From assembly GCA_019056435.1 (NCBI GenBank), contig CP077641.1, positions 3,782,001-3,846,000 on the forward strand: 64,000 nucleotides of DNA, written 5' to 3'. Within the stretch, counting starts at the first letter, position 1; every line of letters begins with the position of its first letter. Below, piece by piece: positions 1-8,173 of the stretch. The notes below the pieces were generated by a model that was not told the origin of the DNA, did no database searches, and was given only the letters and a program-made list of their open reading frames with translations. The stretch is from Stutzerimonas stutzeri. GTDB lineage: Bacteria > Pseudomonadota > Gammaproteobacteria > Pseudomonadales > Pseudomonadaceae. Both the position numbers and the translations under genes were made by a program.

Positions 1-1
1 A

Positions 2-364
2 CAGGTGGGTTCGGTACTGCCCTTGCTGGGCTCGTCCACCGGGCTGGTGTTCAACGCCTTTCTGCCGAACGCGGAAACCGCCCTGTTGCGCGAGCAGGAG
101 ATGAGCCAGCCCTCGGCGCCTTCCTCTTCAGAGATCACCAGCGCCATGGACAGGCTGCAACGCACCCATGTGCAGGCCGTTCATGGCCTGTTGATGGCTG
201 GCGTCAATGCACTCTCGGCCCCGCTGTTCGGCGCCCAGCAGCGACTGGCTGGGGTCATCACCATCGTCGGTGCCGAACCCGGATTCACGGCTGCGCCCGA
301 CGGGTCGCAGGCGCAGCGACTGCTGGAAATCGCGCGCAACATCAGCGCCCGGCTCGGGGCCTGA
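2..364 (+). CDS. IclR-family transcriptional regulator, C-terminal part (5' end outside window)
   Basis: This is the last ~120 residues of an open frame that enters from the left edge, so the N-terminal winged-helix domain lies outside the window. What remains looks like the IclR effector-binding domain: GSVLPLLGSSTGLVF, a stretch ending in GVNALSAPLF, then LAGVITIVG and a C-terminal helix. In this family the domain binds a small ligand that changes promoter binding by the missing helix-turn-helix. It converges on terC, with one hairpin between them. A GTG at position 5 is unlikely to be the real start because the domain would be incomplete. The ligand and targets cannot be inferred. Confidence 0.75.
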   Translation, partial: QVGSVLPLLGSSTGLVFNAFLPNAETALLREQEMSQPSAPSSSEITSAMDRLQRTHVQAVHGLLMAGVNALSAPLFGAQQRLAGVITIVGAEPGFTAAPDGSQAQRLLEIARNISARLGA

Positions 365-439
365 AAAAGGCCCCGTCGTCACTTCATACCCTGTTCGACA
401 CACCCGGCTTTCTGCGTTAGCGCCCAGCAGCCATAAAAA

Positions 440-461
440 AGCCCAGCGCAAAGGCTGGGCT
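440..461 (-). terminator. Rho-independent terminator of terC
   Basis: An 8-bp stem (agcccagc at 440-447 with gctgggct at 454-461) has a 6-base loop and, on the minus strand, runs into six T residues (435-440 read as A on the plus strand). It sits 25 bp past the terC stop codon. Confidence 0.8.
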
Positions 462-486
462 CGTTCGGGTCAGGCTCAGTGGGGCG

Positions 487-1266
487 TCAAGCGGAGCCAT
501 CCGCCTTGTGCCCCGCCTCCATCTGCCTGCGCTTGGCACGCCGCGCCAACATGTTCAACGCCTCGATAGCCGCCGAGAACGCCATGGCGGCGTAAACGTA
601 GCCCTTGGGCACATGCGCGCCGAAGCCTTCGGCGATCAGCGTCATACCGATCATCAACAGGAAGCCCAGGGCGAGCATGACCACCGTGGGGTTTTCATTG
701 ATGAAGTTGGCCAGCGGGTTGGCGGCGACGAGCATGACGGTCACCGCCACGATCACGGCAATCACCATGATGGCGACGTGATCGGTCATACCGACCGCCG
801 TAATGATGCTGTCGACGGAAAACACCAGATCCAGCAGCAGGATCTGTGCGATGGCTGAACCGAAGCTCATGGTCACCGTGGTGCCGACGGCCTTGCCTTC
901 GAACATGTCGCCACCGGGGGTCGGGTCCATGCTGTGGTGGATTTCCTTCGTCGCCTTCCCACAACAGGAACAGGCCACCGGCAATCAGGATCATGTCCTT
1001 CCACGAGAAGGCCTGGCCGAACAGCTCGATGACCGGTTCGGTGAGCTGGACAATCCAGGCCACGGTTCCCAGCAGGCCCAGCCGCATGATCAGCGCCAGG
1101 CCGATCCCGATGCGTCTCGCCCGCTCGCGATGCTGCTCGGGGAGCTTGTTCGTCAGGATCGAGATGAAAATGAGGTTGTCGATGCCGAGAACCACCTCCA
1201 TGGCGATGAGCGTGGCCAATGCCACCCAGGTCGTGGGTTCGGAAAAAGCTGGATCAGCGATTCCAT
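487..1266 (-). CDS. TerC-family integral membrane protein (two one-base frameshifts)
   Basis: This is a multi-pass membrane protein of the TerC/Alx family, whose members are linked to tellurite resistance and to manganese or metal ion export. Family signatures seen are [12 protein letters not shown] near the N-terminus and [14 protein letters not shown] in the second half, each carrying the membrane aspartates typical of the family. The frame is broken twice: the A-run at 1243-1247 seems one base short and the C-run at 958-960 one base long. Correcting both joins a start MESLIQLF to the conserved [11 protein letters not shown] segment and gives 259 residues. The two errors cancel in length, which fits an otherwise intact gene. 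It ends at the terminator at 440-461. Confidence 0.8.
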
Positions 1267-1590
1267 CAAGGGTCTCTAGGTTTGGTCAGTCGTAAGCCCG
1301 TTTTGCGGGCGGACGATCATAGCCATATTGCCCCGGCGAACGCTGACTCGGCGCCGTCGGTTTTTGTATCAAGTCATGCCGAAGACGGCTGCGCACCGAC
1401 CACGGCGAAACTCCGCCTCTTCGCAGCTGCGCTAATGGCGGCTTTTCGCCTGAAAGAAGTTGCCCCTGCCGTTGCCTGTTCCGGTTGGCCGGCCGGCGAG
1501 CAGCGGCCGCATGTGATGGCCACAGGCACGCTGCGGCTTTCTGCCCCTCGTTCCCCTCCTTTCTCGGCCCCGCTGCTCCGGTTGCACGAA
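1267..1590. other. Intergenic region upstream of terC and of the TRAP genes
   Basis: No convincing gene is seen here. A small perfect inverted repeat (gcccg/cgggc around 1288-1303) lies just upstream of terC. I looked for a yybP-ykoY manganese riboswitch, common upstream of terC genes, and did not find its core. The usual first TRAP gene, dctP, is not present between here and dctQ. Confidence 0.5.
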
Positions 1591-1606
1591 TGGCATACGC
1601 CTTGCT
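1591..1606 (+). promoter_or_regulatory. Putative sigma-54 promoter for the TRAP genes
   Basis: The 16-base element starts with TGGCA and ends with TTGCT. The GG and GC doublets are separated by exactly 10 bases, which is the -24/-12 geometry of RpoN promoters. C4-dicarboxylate transport genes in Pseudomonas are known to be activated by DctB/DctD with sigma-54, so the position fits. About 320 bases separate it from dctQ. No activator site was identified. Confidence 0.5.
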
Positions 1607-1928
1607 CCAGAGGCAACCAGGTGAAGAACCATCACCGAACAAGAACAAGCCCTATGCACCGGGACGCTGCGTCGGCCCGTCACAACAAGAGGAAATGCAA
1701 TGCCCACCATCGCTGCCATGGCGCTTTCGAGCCCCTGCTTTCGTCAGTACCGGAGGTCCCGGTCAGGGCAATCCTGATCCCAACCGTGCGCATAACCGAC
1801 AGGTCATCGTTCTTACGGCTCGTCTAACGGAGCCACGAGTTTCGCTTACCTGCCGCGGCTAGCGGACGGCCGACCGACCGGCACACCCGTGCCACCCCCT
1901 CATGCTGGTTATTTCTGGAGACACATCC

Positions 1929-2555
1929 ATGAACGCCCTGCGGCGCGCTTGGGATCATTTCGAGGAAGGCTTCATTGCCTTCCTGCTGGCCGCGATGACG
2001 CTGGTCACTTTCGTCTACGTCATCCTCAACAACCTCTATACGGCGTTCTACAGCCTCGGAGACCGCTTTCCGGCGGGCGATGACCTGTTCTTCGCTATCG
2101 GCGATTTCATCATCGGGCTGGCCCAGTCGATGACCTGGAGCACCGCGCTGACCAAGGCCCTGTTCGCCTGGCTGATTTTCTTCGGCCTCGCCTACGGTGT
2201 GCGCACCGCCGGCCACATCGGCGTCGATGCGCTGGTCAAGCTCGCGCCGCGCCACGTGCAGCGCTACATCGGCATCCTCGCCTGCCTGTTCTGCCTGGGG
2301 TATGCCGGACTGCTTGCGGTTGCCAGTTTCCATTGGATTTCGGCGCTGCTGACCGCGGCTATCGGCGCGGAAGACCTCGGCCACTTCGGCGTCAAGCAGT
2401 GGCATATCGGGATGATCGTGCCCATCGGCTTTGCCCTGGTGTTCATCCGTTTCGCGGAGATCCTCGTGCGCCTGCTGCGCAACGAGCAAACCGGACTGGG
2501 GCTGGCCGACGAGGCCGCCGAAGCCGTCAAACTGGGCGCCGAGGAGCCGAAGTAA
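1929..2555 (+). CDS. dctQ: TRAP transporter small permease (DctQ)
   Basis: This is the small membrane subunit of a tripartite ATP-independent periplasmic transporter, 208 residues, with four predicted membrane helices. The segments FIAFLLAAMTLVTFVYVIL, LTKALFAWLIFFGLAYG and MIVPIGFALVFIRF are typical of DctQ of the C4-dicarboxylate type. The start at 1929 follows a ctggag ribosome site by eight bases; an earlier in-frame ATG at 1902 lacks one. The stop codon overlaps the start of dctM, so the two are translationally coupled. The solute-binding subunit DctP, normally the first gene, is missing upstream, so the ligand is uncertain. Confidence 0.88.
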   Translation: MNALRRAWDHFEEGFIAFLLAAMTLVTFVYVILNNLYTAFYSLGDRFPAGDDLFFAIGDFIIGLAQSMTWSTALTKALFAWLIFFGLAYGVRTAGHIGVDALVKLAPRHVQRYIGILACLFCLGYAGLLAVASFHWISALLTAAIGAEDLGHFGVKQWHIGMIVPIGFALVFIRFAEILVRLLRNEQTGLGLADEAAEAVKLGAEEPK

Positions 2556-3836
2556 TGACCATATTCTTTCTCTTCGTCACGCTCTTCGCGCTGATGTTCA
2601 TCGGCGTGCCGGTTGCCATCTCCCTTGGCCTGGCTGGCTCCCTGACGATCCTGCTGTTCAGCCCGGACTCGGTGACGTCCTTGGCGATCAAGCTGTTCGA
2701 GACCTCCGAGCACTACACGCTGCTGGCGATTCCGTTCTTCCTGCTGGCCGGCGCCTTCATGACCACTGGTGGCGTCGCTCGGCGCTTGATCGACTTCGCC
2801 AACGCCTGCGTCGGCCACATTCGCGGCGGCCTGGCGATTGGCGCCGTGCTGGCGTGCATGCTGTTCGCCGCGCTGTCCGGCTCGTCCCCGGCAACCGTGG
2901 CGGCAGTAAGGCTCCATCGCCATCGCCGGCATGGTCCGCTCGGGTTACCCGCAGGCGTTCGGCGCCGGCATCGTCTGTAACGCCGGCACGCTGGGCATCC
3001 TGATTCCGCCCTCGGTCGTGATGGTGGTCTACGCCGCCGCAACCGAAACCTCGGTGGGCAAGCTGTTCATGGCGGGCGTGGTGCCGGGCATTCTGCTGGG
3101 CATCATCCTGATGGTGGTGATCTATGTGGTCGCGGTGAAGAAGAACCTGCCGGCGCTTCCGCGTGCGACCTTCGCCGAATGGCTGTCGGCGGCGCGCAAG
3201 GCGATCTGGGGCCTGCTGCTGATGGTGCTCATCCTGGGCGGCATCTACACCGGCATGTTCACCCCGACCGAAGCGGCGGCGGTGGCTGCGGTGTATTCGG
3301 CCTTCGTCGCACTGTTCGTCTACAAGGACATCACCCTGCGCGACTGCCCGAAGGTGGTGCTGGAGTCGGGCAAGCTGTCGATCATGCTGATGTTCATCAT
3401 CGCCAACGCCATGCTGTTCGCGCATGTGCTGACGACCGAACAGATCCCGCAGCAGATCACCGCGATGGTGCTCGAAGCAGGCTTGCAGCCCTGGATGTTC
3501 CTGCTGGTGGTGAACATCGTGCTGCTGGTGGCCGGTGCCTTCATGGAACCGTCGGCGATCATCCTGATCCTGGCGCCCATCCTGTTCCCGATCGCCGTGC
3601 AGCTGGGCATCGACCCGATCCACCTGGGCATCATCATGGTGGTGAACATGGAAATCGGCCTGATCACGCCGCCGGTGGGGCTCAACCTGTTCGTTACCTC
3701 GGCGGTAACCGGCATGTCCGTGCCGCAGGTGGTTCGCGCCGCCATGCCCTGGCTGATGCTGCTGATCGGCTTCCTGGTGGTGATCACCTACATCCCCGCG
3801 GTATCCCTCGCCTTGCCGAACTGGCTGGGCATGTAA
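2555..3836 (+). CDS. dctM: TRAP transporter large permease (DctM), one frameshift
   Basis: This is the large permease subunit, which forms the transport path with DctQ in the inner membrane. It is about 426 residues long with around twelve membrane helices and the family motifs ALSGSSPATVAAV, AGIVCNAGTLGILIPPS and EIGLITPPVGLNLF. One extra base in the AA at 2908-2909 breaks the frame; removing it restores the expected SIAIAGMVRSGYPQAFG. The ATG overlaps the dctQ stop codon. A strong bidirectional hairpin follows. Whether the transporter works depends on a DctP encoded elsewhere. Confidence 0.88.
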
Positions 3837-3843
3837 ACCGCGC

Positions 3844-3872
3844 GAGGAAGCCCGGCCTGGCCGGGCTTCCTC
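3844..3872. terminator. Bidirectional terminator between dctM and the AraC gene
   Basis: A perfect 14-bp stem (gaggaagcccggcc at 3844-3857 with its complement at 3859-3872) is followed by TTT on the plus strand. It lies 7 bp after the dctM stop and 32 bp from the end of the convergent AraC gene. Confidence 0.85.
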
Positions 3873-3903
3873 TTTCACTACCGCCGATGCGCCCCGACCA
3901 GCG

Positions 3904-4839
3904 TCAGGCGATATCGCGCATCCGGCTCATGTCTTTCGACGGCGGGCAACCGAACTGGCGGCTGTATTCCCGGCTGAACTGGGACGGGCTTTCGTAGCCG
4001 ACGCGATAGCACGCGCTGGACACATCAAGCCCCTCGCTGAGCATCAGCCGACGCGCCTCCTGCAAGCGCAACTGCTTCTGGTACTGCAACGGGCTCATCG
4101 CCGTGACCGCCTTGAAGCGGTGATGCAACGTGGAATTGCCGAGGTTGGCGACCCGAGCCAGCTCGTCGATCCGCAGCGGTTCGGTGTAGTGCTTGTTCAA
4201 CCACTCGATTGCGCGCGTCACCCGGTGCGTCTGCGAATCGCCCAGCGCGATCTCGTAGAGGCGCCGCCCGCTACGGCCGCGCAACAGCCGGTAGTACAGC
4301 TCACGCAACGCGAGCGGTGCGAGCATGCCGATATCGCGCGGCGTTTCCAGCAGGCGTACCAGGCGCAGCATCGTATCGAGCAGCGGTGCATCGACGCTGT
4401 CGAGAAACAGCCCGCGACCCGGCTCATCCGGTACACCCGCAGGCGGCGCGTCGGCAATCAACTGGGCGATCTCGGCCGGGTCGAGGTCCAGCCGCAGGCA
4501 CAGATACGGCACTTCCGGACTGGCCTCTAGCACCTGACCGGACACCGGGAGCGTGACCGACACCACGAGGTAGTTGAGTGGATCGTAGAGGTAACGCTCA
4601 TCCCACAGCGCAACCTCCTTTCGCCCCTGAACGATCAGGCAGAGTGCCGGGCGATGCACCGTGTGGATGGGCTCCGATGGCGCATCGCAGCGAATCACAT
4701 GCAGCGGGGCTATCGCCGTTTCGAAGGCGCCCGGCTCCGGGACCCGCCGCATCAACAGATGCGCCAGTTCAGCCCGGTAAGCGCCGATATCCTGAAGCGT
4801 GGAAATGTTATCCATGTCGAAGCTCTCATCGATTGCCAA
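3904..4839 (-). CDS. AraC-family regulator with N-terminal AraC_N domain
   Basis: The protein has 311 residues. Residues ~30-190 resemble the AraC_N (PF06719) ligand domain found in YqhC-like regulators, with the motifs HRPALCLIVQGRKEV and DPLNYLVVSVTLPVSGQV. The last ~100 residues are a double helix-turn-helix (IDELARVANLGNSTLHHRF, then VGYESPSQFSREYSRQFG). Members often control a neighbouring oxidoreductase gene in response to reactive aldehydes or other small molecules; the nearest one here is the SDR 1 kb away, so the target is unclear. An alternative start is Met9 at 4815. It converges on dctM. Confidence 0.85.
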   Translation of the reverse strand: MAIDESFDMDNISTLQDIGAYRAELAHLLMRRVPEPGAFETAIAPLHVIRCDAPSEPIHTVHRPALCLIVQGRKEVALWDERYLYDPLNYLVVSVTLPVSGQVLEASPEVPYLCLRLDLDPAEIAQLIADAPPAGVPDEPGRGLFLDSVDAPLLDTMLRLVRLLETPRDIGMLAPLALRELYYRLLRGRSGRRLYEIALGDSQTHRVTRAIEWLNKHYTEPLRIDELARVANLGNSTLHHRFKAVTAMSPLQYQKQLRLQEARRLMLSEGLDVSSACYRVGYESPSQFSREYSRQFGCPPSKDMSRMRDIA

Positions 4840-4969
4840 ATTAAGCAGCCGCTAGCCACCGCGACCCGAAACCCGACCCAGGTGAGGTGGAAACATAACG
4901 CGCGGCGTTCAGACAAAGAAGCCGGCGTCCTGCAGGGTGATGCGCTCGCCTGATGGCGCCAGTTTTTTT

Positions 4970-5067
4970 GGGCGAATGAATTCGCCCCTACGGCATTGGC
5001 GTTTGGCTGTGGGGCGAAATCGCCCCCAACGGGCGGCGTCTGTCTGTAGGGGCGAACTTGTTCGCCC
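4970..5067. repeat. Cluster of three REP-like palindromes
   Basis: Three related inverted repeats stand close together: 4970-4990, 5011-5027 and 5046-5067. Each has gggcga and its complement tcgccc around a 0-6 base centre, and two are flanked by the gtagg/cctac tail. They lie in the 360-bp gap between two minus-strand genes. This is the layout of Pseudomonas repetitive extragenic palindromes. No REP-associated transposase gene is adjacent. Confidence 0.75.
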
Positions 5068-5201
5068 ACGCCCCTCAGGGATACCGGCTCGAATGCCTCT
5101 CGCGAGTGGCGAGGTATGCGTCGAGGCTCGTAATCGAGCGTAACGCAGTCTGGCCAAGCGCGATCCTAACGCCAGCTGCAACGGAGCGGGCCCGGTGCCA
5201 C

Positions 5202-5692
5202 TCACTGGCGGTAAAGCACCATCCCGCCGTGGTAGAGCACACCGTCGCGGAAGGTGCCGTCCGCAGTGAAGCCGGTATCGTCCCAATACCGAATGTAGTT
5301 GCCTTCCACCTCATAGCGACCCTGGTAGGCACTTTCTCGCGTGCCGCGCGCCTCATCATAGCGGCCGTTGGGCAAGAGTTGGTGGCGAACGTGACCGTCA
5401 GCCGTGACCCAAAGGCCTACATACGGATGGTGCTCGGTTTCACAGGTCTGCATGGCCACCTCCGGGCGTGAACGTCGTTCAGCCGATCCGGCCAAGGGCC
5501 GTGTTGTCCGGAGCCATCCTCGGCGACGCGAAATCGAGGCGTCCGCTCGGCCCCCTCTTCGACCACGCGAAAGCCAGGCGTACGCTCCGCGCCGTCCTCG
5601 GCCGTCGAGATACCGACTGGCGAAAAGCTGGCGACGCTGGCCATGACAATGCTGAAAGCGGTACCGATCAGAAGTTGAGTGATGCGTTTCAT
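5202..5692 (-). CDS. Secreted Atu4866-domain protein (probable frameshift)
   Basis: The last ~80 residues (HHPYVGLWVTADGHVRHQLL through FRDGVLYHGGMVLYR) match the small Atu4866-type domain of unknown function. An upstream frame starting at 5692 encodes a signal peptide (MKRITQLLIGTAFSIVMASV) and an acidic linker with a duplicated GAERTPxFRV motif. It joins the domain if one G is restored near 5462-5466. The total of 491 bases fits one lost base and would give ~163 residues. Alternatively translation starts at 5453, where a GGAGGT precedes ATG and gives an 83-residue protein without a signal peptide. The function is unknown. Confidence 0.6.
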
Positions 5693-5782
5693 GTGCTGTC
5701 CTCACAAGTCGAATAGCGGATTCGGAATGGCCGTTCCCTGCCCTTCGTGCTTTCCGTTTCGCAAATCCAGACTACGAACACG

Positions 5783-5862
5783 AGCCCACGAACCGTTATG
5801 CCGAAGGTGTCGTGGGCTTGCCTGATCCTGTATGGCGTGGCCGACCGCTCGACCGGCCACGC
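5783..5862. other. Two adjacent inverted repeats downstream of the SDR gene
   Basis: There is a 9-bp stem at 5783-5791/5810-5818 (agcccacga with its complement) and a second 9-bp stem at 5835-5843/5854-5862 (gcgtggccg with its complement). Both lie within 100 bp of the SDR stop codon and lack a clean T-tract, so they may be weak terminators or mRNA 3' stabilisers. Confidence 0.45.
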
Positions 5863-5882
5863 CGGTTGGATCGGGCCGGGCG

Positions 5883-6647
5883 TCAGCCGACGGCGACGGT
5901 CATGCCGCCATCGGCCATGACCACCGAGCCGACCATGAAGCTCGCGCGGTCGGAGGCGAGGAATGCGACGATCTCCGCGATCTCCTCCGGCTGCGCCGCC
6001 CGGCCAATCGGTGCGTTCTCACCGTGCTGGGCCAGGAAGCCCGGGCCGTCCTCGACTACGTCGTTGAGGATGTTGGTCACCACGTCACCGACACCGATGG
6101 CGTTGACACGAATGCCGTGCTCGATGGCCTCGAGCGCCAGCGTGCGGGTCAGCTGGGCCAGCGCGCCCTTGGACGCCGTGTACGCGGCAATGGTCGGGAA
6201 CGCAAAGTAGGACGCATAGGACGCGATGTTGACGATGGCGCCCGAGCCGTGAGGCATCATCGCCTTTACCGTCTCGCGACAGTGCAGGAAGGCTGCGGTG
6301 GCGTTGGCCGCCTGGATGCGCTCCCAGTCGTCGCGAGTCATGTCCACAACCTTCTTGTTGATGATGATGCCGGCGTTGTTGACCAGGATGTCCAGCCGAC
6401 CGAAGCGGTCCACAGCCAGGCCGACCGCGCGTTCGGCAGCACCGTCCTCGGTAATGTCGGCAACCAGCGGCTCCAGCCCCGGCCGTCGCAGTTGCTCGAC
6501 CGCGGGGTTGCGGTCTTCGGCAACCACCTGGGCGCCCCGGGCGTGCAGCAGTTCGGCAATGGCCTTACCGATACCGCTGGCCGCGCCGGTGACCAGCGCA
6601 ACCTTGCCTTCGACTTCGTTGGGAATCGGATACTTGATGTTGCTCAT
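5883..6647 (-). CDS. Short-chain dehydrogenase/reductase (SDR), 3-oxoacyl-ACP reductase-like
   Basis: The protein has 254 residues and a classical SDR Rossmann fold: the nucleotide motif TGAASGIG near residue 20, NNAG near residue 90, and the catalytic S...YTASK with the serine in NIASYAS. It should oxidise or reduce an alcohol/carbonyl substrate with NAD(P)(H); the substrate cannot be read from the sequence. The start at 6647 is preceded by gaggagagc, whereas an upstream in-frame ATG at 6680 has no site. It is divergent from an AraC regulator starting at 6908, a common arrangement for a regulator and its target. Confidence 0.85.
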   Translation of the reverse strand: MSNIKYPIPNEVEGKVALVTGAASGIGKAIAELLHARGAQVVAEDRNPAVEQLRRPGLEPLVADITEDGAAERAVGLAVDRFGRLDILVNNAGIIINKKVVDMTRDDWERIQAANATAAFLHCRETVKAMMPHGSGAIVNIASYASYFAFPTIAAYTASKGALAQLTRTLALEAIEHGIRVNAIGVGDVVTNILNDVVEDGPGFLAQHGENAPIGRAAQPEEIAEIVAFLASDRASFMVGSVVMADGGMTVAVG

Positions 6648-6907
6648 GATGCTCTCCTCATTTGCGAGTCGACGTGCCATTGGCGGCTCGTCGTGGACGG
6701 CTTCACGATCTCGTAACGGGAGGCGGCGGGCTTTCGCGGCTTTGCCAAAGCTGTCGGGGTTTTGCGCTGAACTGCGAAACCTTCGTTGACGAACGGCTAC
6801 CGGTCGCTTCGCTGCGGCGCGCTAATCTGTACCATTTATCCGCCTGGAAACATAACCCATGGGGCCAGAGTCCATTGCCTGACGCGACGCACAGCTCCCC
6901 CGAATCG

Positions 6908-7777
6908 ATGCTGCACGCCTTGCCGGGCGTGCCCCGGCGTGTGACGTTCGTTCCGGCCATGAAGGATGTCGTGGTGCTGCTCTTCGACCACCAGACCATC
7001 AACGAGCCGGTGTGGGTGCCGGTCGTGGCGGAGCCATTGCTCGTGTGGGTGATGTCGGGTGCGGCGAGGGTCGAAGAGCGTTCGCCGGGCGGTGAATGGG
7101 CGGCTGTTCATGTCCGCGCAGGCGACTTCTTCCTCACCCACACCCGCGAGCCCTATGAAATGCGCTGGCAGACCGAGGGAGCCGAACCCTTCCAGGTCAT
7201 GCATCTGTACCTTGGCCTGCCCTTGATCGATCGCGCCGCTCGGGAAGTGCTGGGCACCGAAGCCCCGCCAGTCGCATTTCCTGACGTCTCGGGGGCGCGA
7301 GACGAGCTCATCCGCCTGTTGCTCGACCCGTTACGGCGGGAGCTGTCGAACGAACGCCCGCCGAGCGCCATGTTCGTGCTGGGCCTGACACAGGCGCTGG
7401 CCGTACACCTGGTGCGCCGCTACCGCGGCCCTGGTGGCCAGCGTCCACGCCGCAACGCGCTGCAGGCGTACAAACTGCGGCGAGTCATCGAGCGGATGAC
7501 GGCTGGCCTGGCCGAGGACTTTCATCTGGCCGACCTCGCCAAGATCGCGGAACTGAGCGAATTCCATTTCAGCCGCCTGTTCAAGCACGCCACGGGCCTC
7601 TCCCCGTCTCGGTATTTCATTCGCTTGCGCATGGAACGCGCCCGGCAACTGCTGCGCGAAACGGACCGCAGCATCATCGACGTCGGAATGGAGGTCGGCT
7701 ACTCGAGCCCCAGCCACTTCTCCCAGGTATTCCGCCGCGAAGTGGGCGTCACACCAAGCGTCTATCGCCAGGCGTGA
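6908..7777 (+). CDS. AraC-family transcriptional regulator
   Basis: The protein has about 289 residues. An N-terminal cupin-like sensing domain spans residues ~1-150. A C-terminal AraC helix-turn-helix pair (LADLAKIAELSEFHFSRLFK, then VGMEVGYSSPSHFSQVFRRE) ends in the usual GVTPSVYR. The open frame extends upstream to 6662, but the extra residues overlap the promoter of the divergent SDR gene and look non-coding, so I start at Met 6908; the ribosome site is weak, so this is uncertain. It probably regulates the SDR. The inducer is unknown. Confidence 0.78.
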   Translation: MLHALPGVPRRVTFVPAMKDVVVLLFDHQTINEPVWVPVVAEPLLVWVMSGAARVEERSPGGEWAAVHVRAGDFFLTHTREPYEMRWQTEGAEPFQVMHLYLGLPLIDRAAREVLGTEAPPVAFPDVSGARDELIRLLLDPLRRELSNERPPSAMFVLGLTQALAVHLVRRYRGPGGQRPRRNALQAYKLRRVIERMTAGLAEDFHLADLAKIAELSEFHFSRLFKHATGLSPSRYFIRLRMERARQLLRETDRSIIDVGMEVGYSSPSHFSQVFRREVGVTPSVYRQA

Positions 7778-7786
7778 CGCCGGTTC

Positions 7787-7963
7787 TCAGCGAGGGTCCG
7801 TCGGCGTTCCGGCCGGGTCGCCTGGCTTGCGGTCGCGCGCGGTATCCGGCTGCACGTCCGGGTTGTCGGTGACGAAATCCGGTGCGGGGGCATGGCTGGG
7901 GTTCTGGTCCTGTCCCGGCACCGGTTGCTGGTCGTGCGGTCTGTCGAGCGGGTCGATACTCAT
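7787..7963 (-). CDS. Small hydrophilic protein, unknown function
   Basis: The 58-residue protein begins MSIDPLDRPHDQQPVPGQDQ and is rich in proline, aspartate and glutamine, so it is probably disordered. The ATG at 7963 has an excellent GGAGGTGTTCC ribosome site, which is the main support for it being real. It is convergent with the AraC gene, with only 10 bp between stops. No family was recognised. Confidence 0.6.
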   Translation of the reverse strand: MSIDPLDRPHDQQPVPGQDQNPSHAPAPDFVTDNPDVQPDTARDRKPGDPAGTPTDPR

Positions 7964-8173
7964 GGAACACCTCCGGAATGGATGCGATGGGCTCTGGCTT
8001 GGAGGCGCGCCGGGCGAGTTCGTGCGGGTCGGCCGTCGGTTCGAACCGGCTCGGGTCGCGGGCGGCCCGACTTGTCCAAACCGCTCATCCAGATTGCAGG
8101 CTTTTGCCATTGTTGACGCTACCCGCCAGCGCCAATATCCGGGCATCCAATAACAAGAAACCGGGAGCCAGCC

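Noticed and set aside
1270..1600. A yybP-ykoY manganese riboswitch upstream of terC
   Set aside because: Expected from other terC genes, but the conserved core sequence was not found on the minus strand.
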